A program made the translations under genes and the position numbers. 64,000 nt of DNA, from positions 13,487,024 to 13,551,023 of the forward strand of contig NC_044576.1 in assembly GCF_901933205.1 (NCBI RefSeq), given 5' to 3'. Positions 62,101 through 64,000 of the stretch are shown here, in pieces. Source of the DNA: Camarhynchus parvulus. Its lineage: Eukaryota > Chordata > Aves > Passeriformes > Thraupidae. The notes beneath the pieces are model-generated. The model was not told where the DNA came from. It did no database searches and was given only the letters and a program-made list of their open reading frames with translations. Positions within the stretch are counted from its first letter, which is position 1; each line of letters begins with the position of its first letter.

Positions 62101-64000
62101 AAGTATGATACTAAGAAAAGGAAGGCTCACCCAAGAGAGGCTGTCCTGGATTTTCTATGATCCCAATGAAAAAACCTATCCAAACAATAAATGTGGAATT
62201 TTTAAAAAATAAATCTCTCCGGGTGCTACCATTTGATACATGAAAATCTTTCTCATCACTCATCTAATTCCTCTTCCTTCAGAAAAGAAAATTTTTCTTT
62301 CTTCCTCTTTAAATACTTACTAGCTGGCTACATTGATCAAATTTTCCTTTGATCAACTGATTCAATGCAACCTACAAAATCTTCTAAATAAGCTGCATGC
62401 ACCACCAATCTGAGTAGATCACCAGGACATTTTTTTTTTCCTCTTTTCAACTCCTGTACTTGTTACTTCTCCCTAATACATTGTATGAGACAGATAAAAA
62501 CTGACCTGAAGAGACAGAGTAGTGCTTTTGGATATACTGTATTTCAGTCCTCTGCTCTTGGAGAGCACCATTACTATCCTGAAAAATCAGAGTTTCACTG
62601 AAGAGAAGTAGAAGCAGTTTCTTCTCTGTTAGCACATCAGGCTCATTCTCTGTTTCCTGGACCAACAGCTCGCTCCCTTCATGGTGCCCTCTGCTTCCCA
62701 AGGGCTGGCTCTGGCCATGACTTAGAAAATCAAAGTCAAACCAAAGATGCTCTTGATTCAATCAGAACAGAAAAATTGTCAAGATAAAACTTTGCTAGGC
62801 CTCAAGACTTTATCCAGATACCAGGTAATACAACTGCTGTTCAGGAAATTCCTGAAATCTACGTCAACTTCTGTCACTCTCAGCAGAAGTCAATATTATT
62901 TATGCACATCGTTAACTGAGTCATACAATGTTGCTACTCATCCTTGTTTGAAGAAAACTTTCTAAGACAGAAGGGATTAAGTAACTTCTATTACTAAAAT
63001 AGTACATTTTAAACTTTTTCTTCTGTGCACATTCAGTTCTGAGATTGCTGAGAGACAATCTCAAGAGTGGTAGTCAAACAAAATGATGATGTGAATCAGA
63101 GCAACTAGCCTGGTCTCCCAAGAGCAAGAAGATCTGCATGTCAGTAAGGGCAAAGGGGAAATGAGACTGAAAATGTTAGTGACCTAATGACAAAACACAA
63201 ATCCCAAAGGAATTGTGCTCTGAAACACCTGGCATGCAGAGCACATTAACTTTGTAATACCAATTGGTGGACTTCTGAGTAATGCCATGGTGTCTGAAAT
63301 ATCTGCAGCCTTCCTGTCTACACTGTCATTGTAATGACTATGAAAATTTAAAGACACAAAAGGGGTAAAAAATGAAATAAGAAACAGTATTCGGTGCTCT
63401 TCGTTTAAAAACCACAGCTTATAAATAAAGCTGGCCAAAAAAAAGTGCTATTTAGAGTCAGTGCAACAAAATTAAATTATAGCTGAAAGAATTTATTCCA
63501 TTCAACCTTAGCTTAGAGTAGTTAGAGAGCTAAAACTATATTTTATCTGGAAATTATATTCACAAGTAATGACAAATACAACTGAACATGAAGAACAATC
63601 TTTTCTCCTGCTTCTTAACAGATAATGACTTCGAGGTCATTCCATTAGTGATCACTGCAGCTTTTAAATGAAACACATATAACCCTCATCCAATTAATGA
63701 AAGTATCCTACATTTCTTATACATGCTAGTATTGAATGAATGTTTAAACATTGGTCACTCACCACTGCGTGCTCTGTAAGTCATAATCAGAGCAGCACAA
63801 CAACATTACTGACAACATTGGTGGAAAGCAGGGGAAGTAAGGTGCCTTAGCATCTGTGACTTCATATATGCTTGCATTTGTAACATGAAATTACGCATAC
63901 AGTTGGAGGAGTGTTCTTAGAGATTTTTTCCCCTTATTTAGTTACCCTTTAGTTACCTTCAGTTAAGACAAAACACCTCCAACTGCCCCAGAGTTTCATT
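53101..64000 (-). other. LRMDA: LRMDA upstream intron, distal part
   Basis: Non-coding. A GC-richer patch at about 53340-53640 supports the window's longest open frame (53152-53733, plus strand, 193 codons), which has no recognisable domain. Plus-strand G runs cluster at 54583-54680 (G7, G5, G6, G3, G5). The rest, about 54700-64000, is AT-rich with no gene or repeat I can name. The minus-strand frame at 62447-62761 was examined as a possible first LRMDA exon but has no compatible donor. Confidence 0.7.
54583..54680 (+). repeat. Cluster of G runs
   Basis: G7 at 54583-54589, then GGGGGTGGGGGGTAGGG at about 54639-54655 and G5 at 54676-54680. Three close runs plus one distant run could form a long-loop G-quadruplex on the plus strand. 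On LRMDA pre-mRNA the same bases are C-rich. Confidence 0.45.

Noticed and set aside
62447..62761. Minus-strand frame with an LRR-like end (FLSVSYNVLG) considered as the first LRMDA exon
   Set aside because: There is no GT donor at the position needed to make the split Arg codon, and the preceding residues are not LRR-like.
1..64000. CRISPR arrays, operons, tRNA or rRNA genes, prokaryotic mobile elements
   Set aside because: None were seen. The sequence is vertebrate intronic DNA, and no cloverleaf or rRNA-like segment was recognised by eye.

Overview
The window looks like genomic DNA from a bird, probably a neoavian such as a passerine. It is AT-rich, has few interspersed repeats, and carries two pieces of CR1 LINE of avian type and one solo LTR from an endogenous retrovirus. 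There are no bacterial-style gene arrays. Almost every open reading frame in it is a chance frame in non-coding DNA.

The one protein-coding gene I can identify is LRMDA (leucine-rich melanocyte differentiation associated; C10orf11 in human), on the minus strand. Three consecutive internal coding exons are present: 27009-26883, 16039-15900 and 7115-6989. Joined in that order they give an uninterrupted frame of about 132 residues: leucine-rich repeats, an LRR cap with the [14 protein letters not shown] / VTRREREEA signature, and the conserved AFMKVVKPK segment. The first exon(s) should lie upstream of 27009, probably beyond 64000. The last coding exon(s) should lie below 6989, probably before position 1. 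In effect the whole window is exon and intron of one large gene.

The most unusual structure is the intron between the first two exons seen here (minus strand, 26882 to 16040). No GT is available at the conserved exon end. Instead the junction is CAA|ATATCCTTTC, and the next exon follows GACAC, with CCTTAAC just upstream. This is the signature of a minor-spliceosome (U12-type) AT-AC intron, and using those ends restores the expected residues (NKNQ-ITELES).

Layout: 1-6988 downstream intron; 6989-7115 exon; 7116-15899 intron; 15900-16039 exon; 16040-26882 U12 intron, holding a 733-bp solo LTR (19188-19920, 6-bp target duplication GTCTAC) and a CR1 fragment (about 23090-23505); 26883-27009 exon; 27010-64000 upstream intron, with a small CR1 relic (39379-39430), simple repeats, a 16-bp homeodomain-type palindrome (40830-40845) and a GC-richer patch near 53.4 kb. 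The LTR is oriented antisense to LRMDA and has three RFX X-box-like motifs followed by two inverted CCAAT boxes, an unusual enhancer arrangement for a retroviral LTR.
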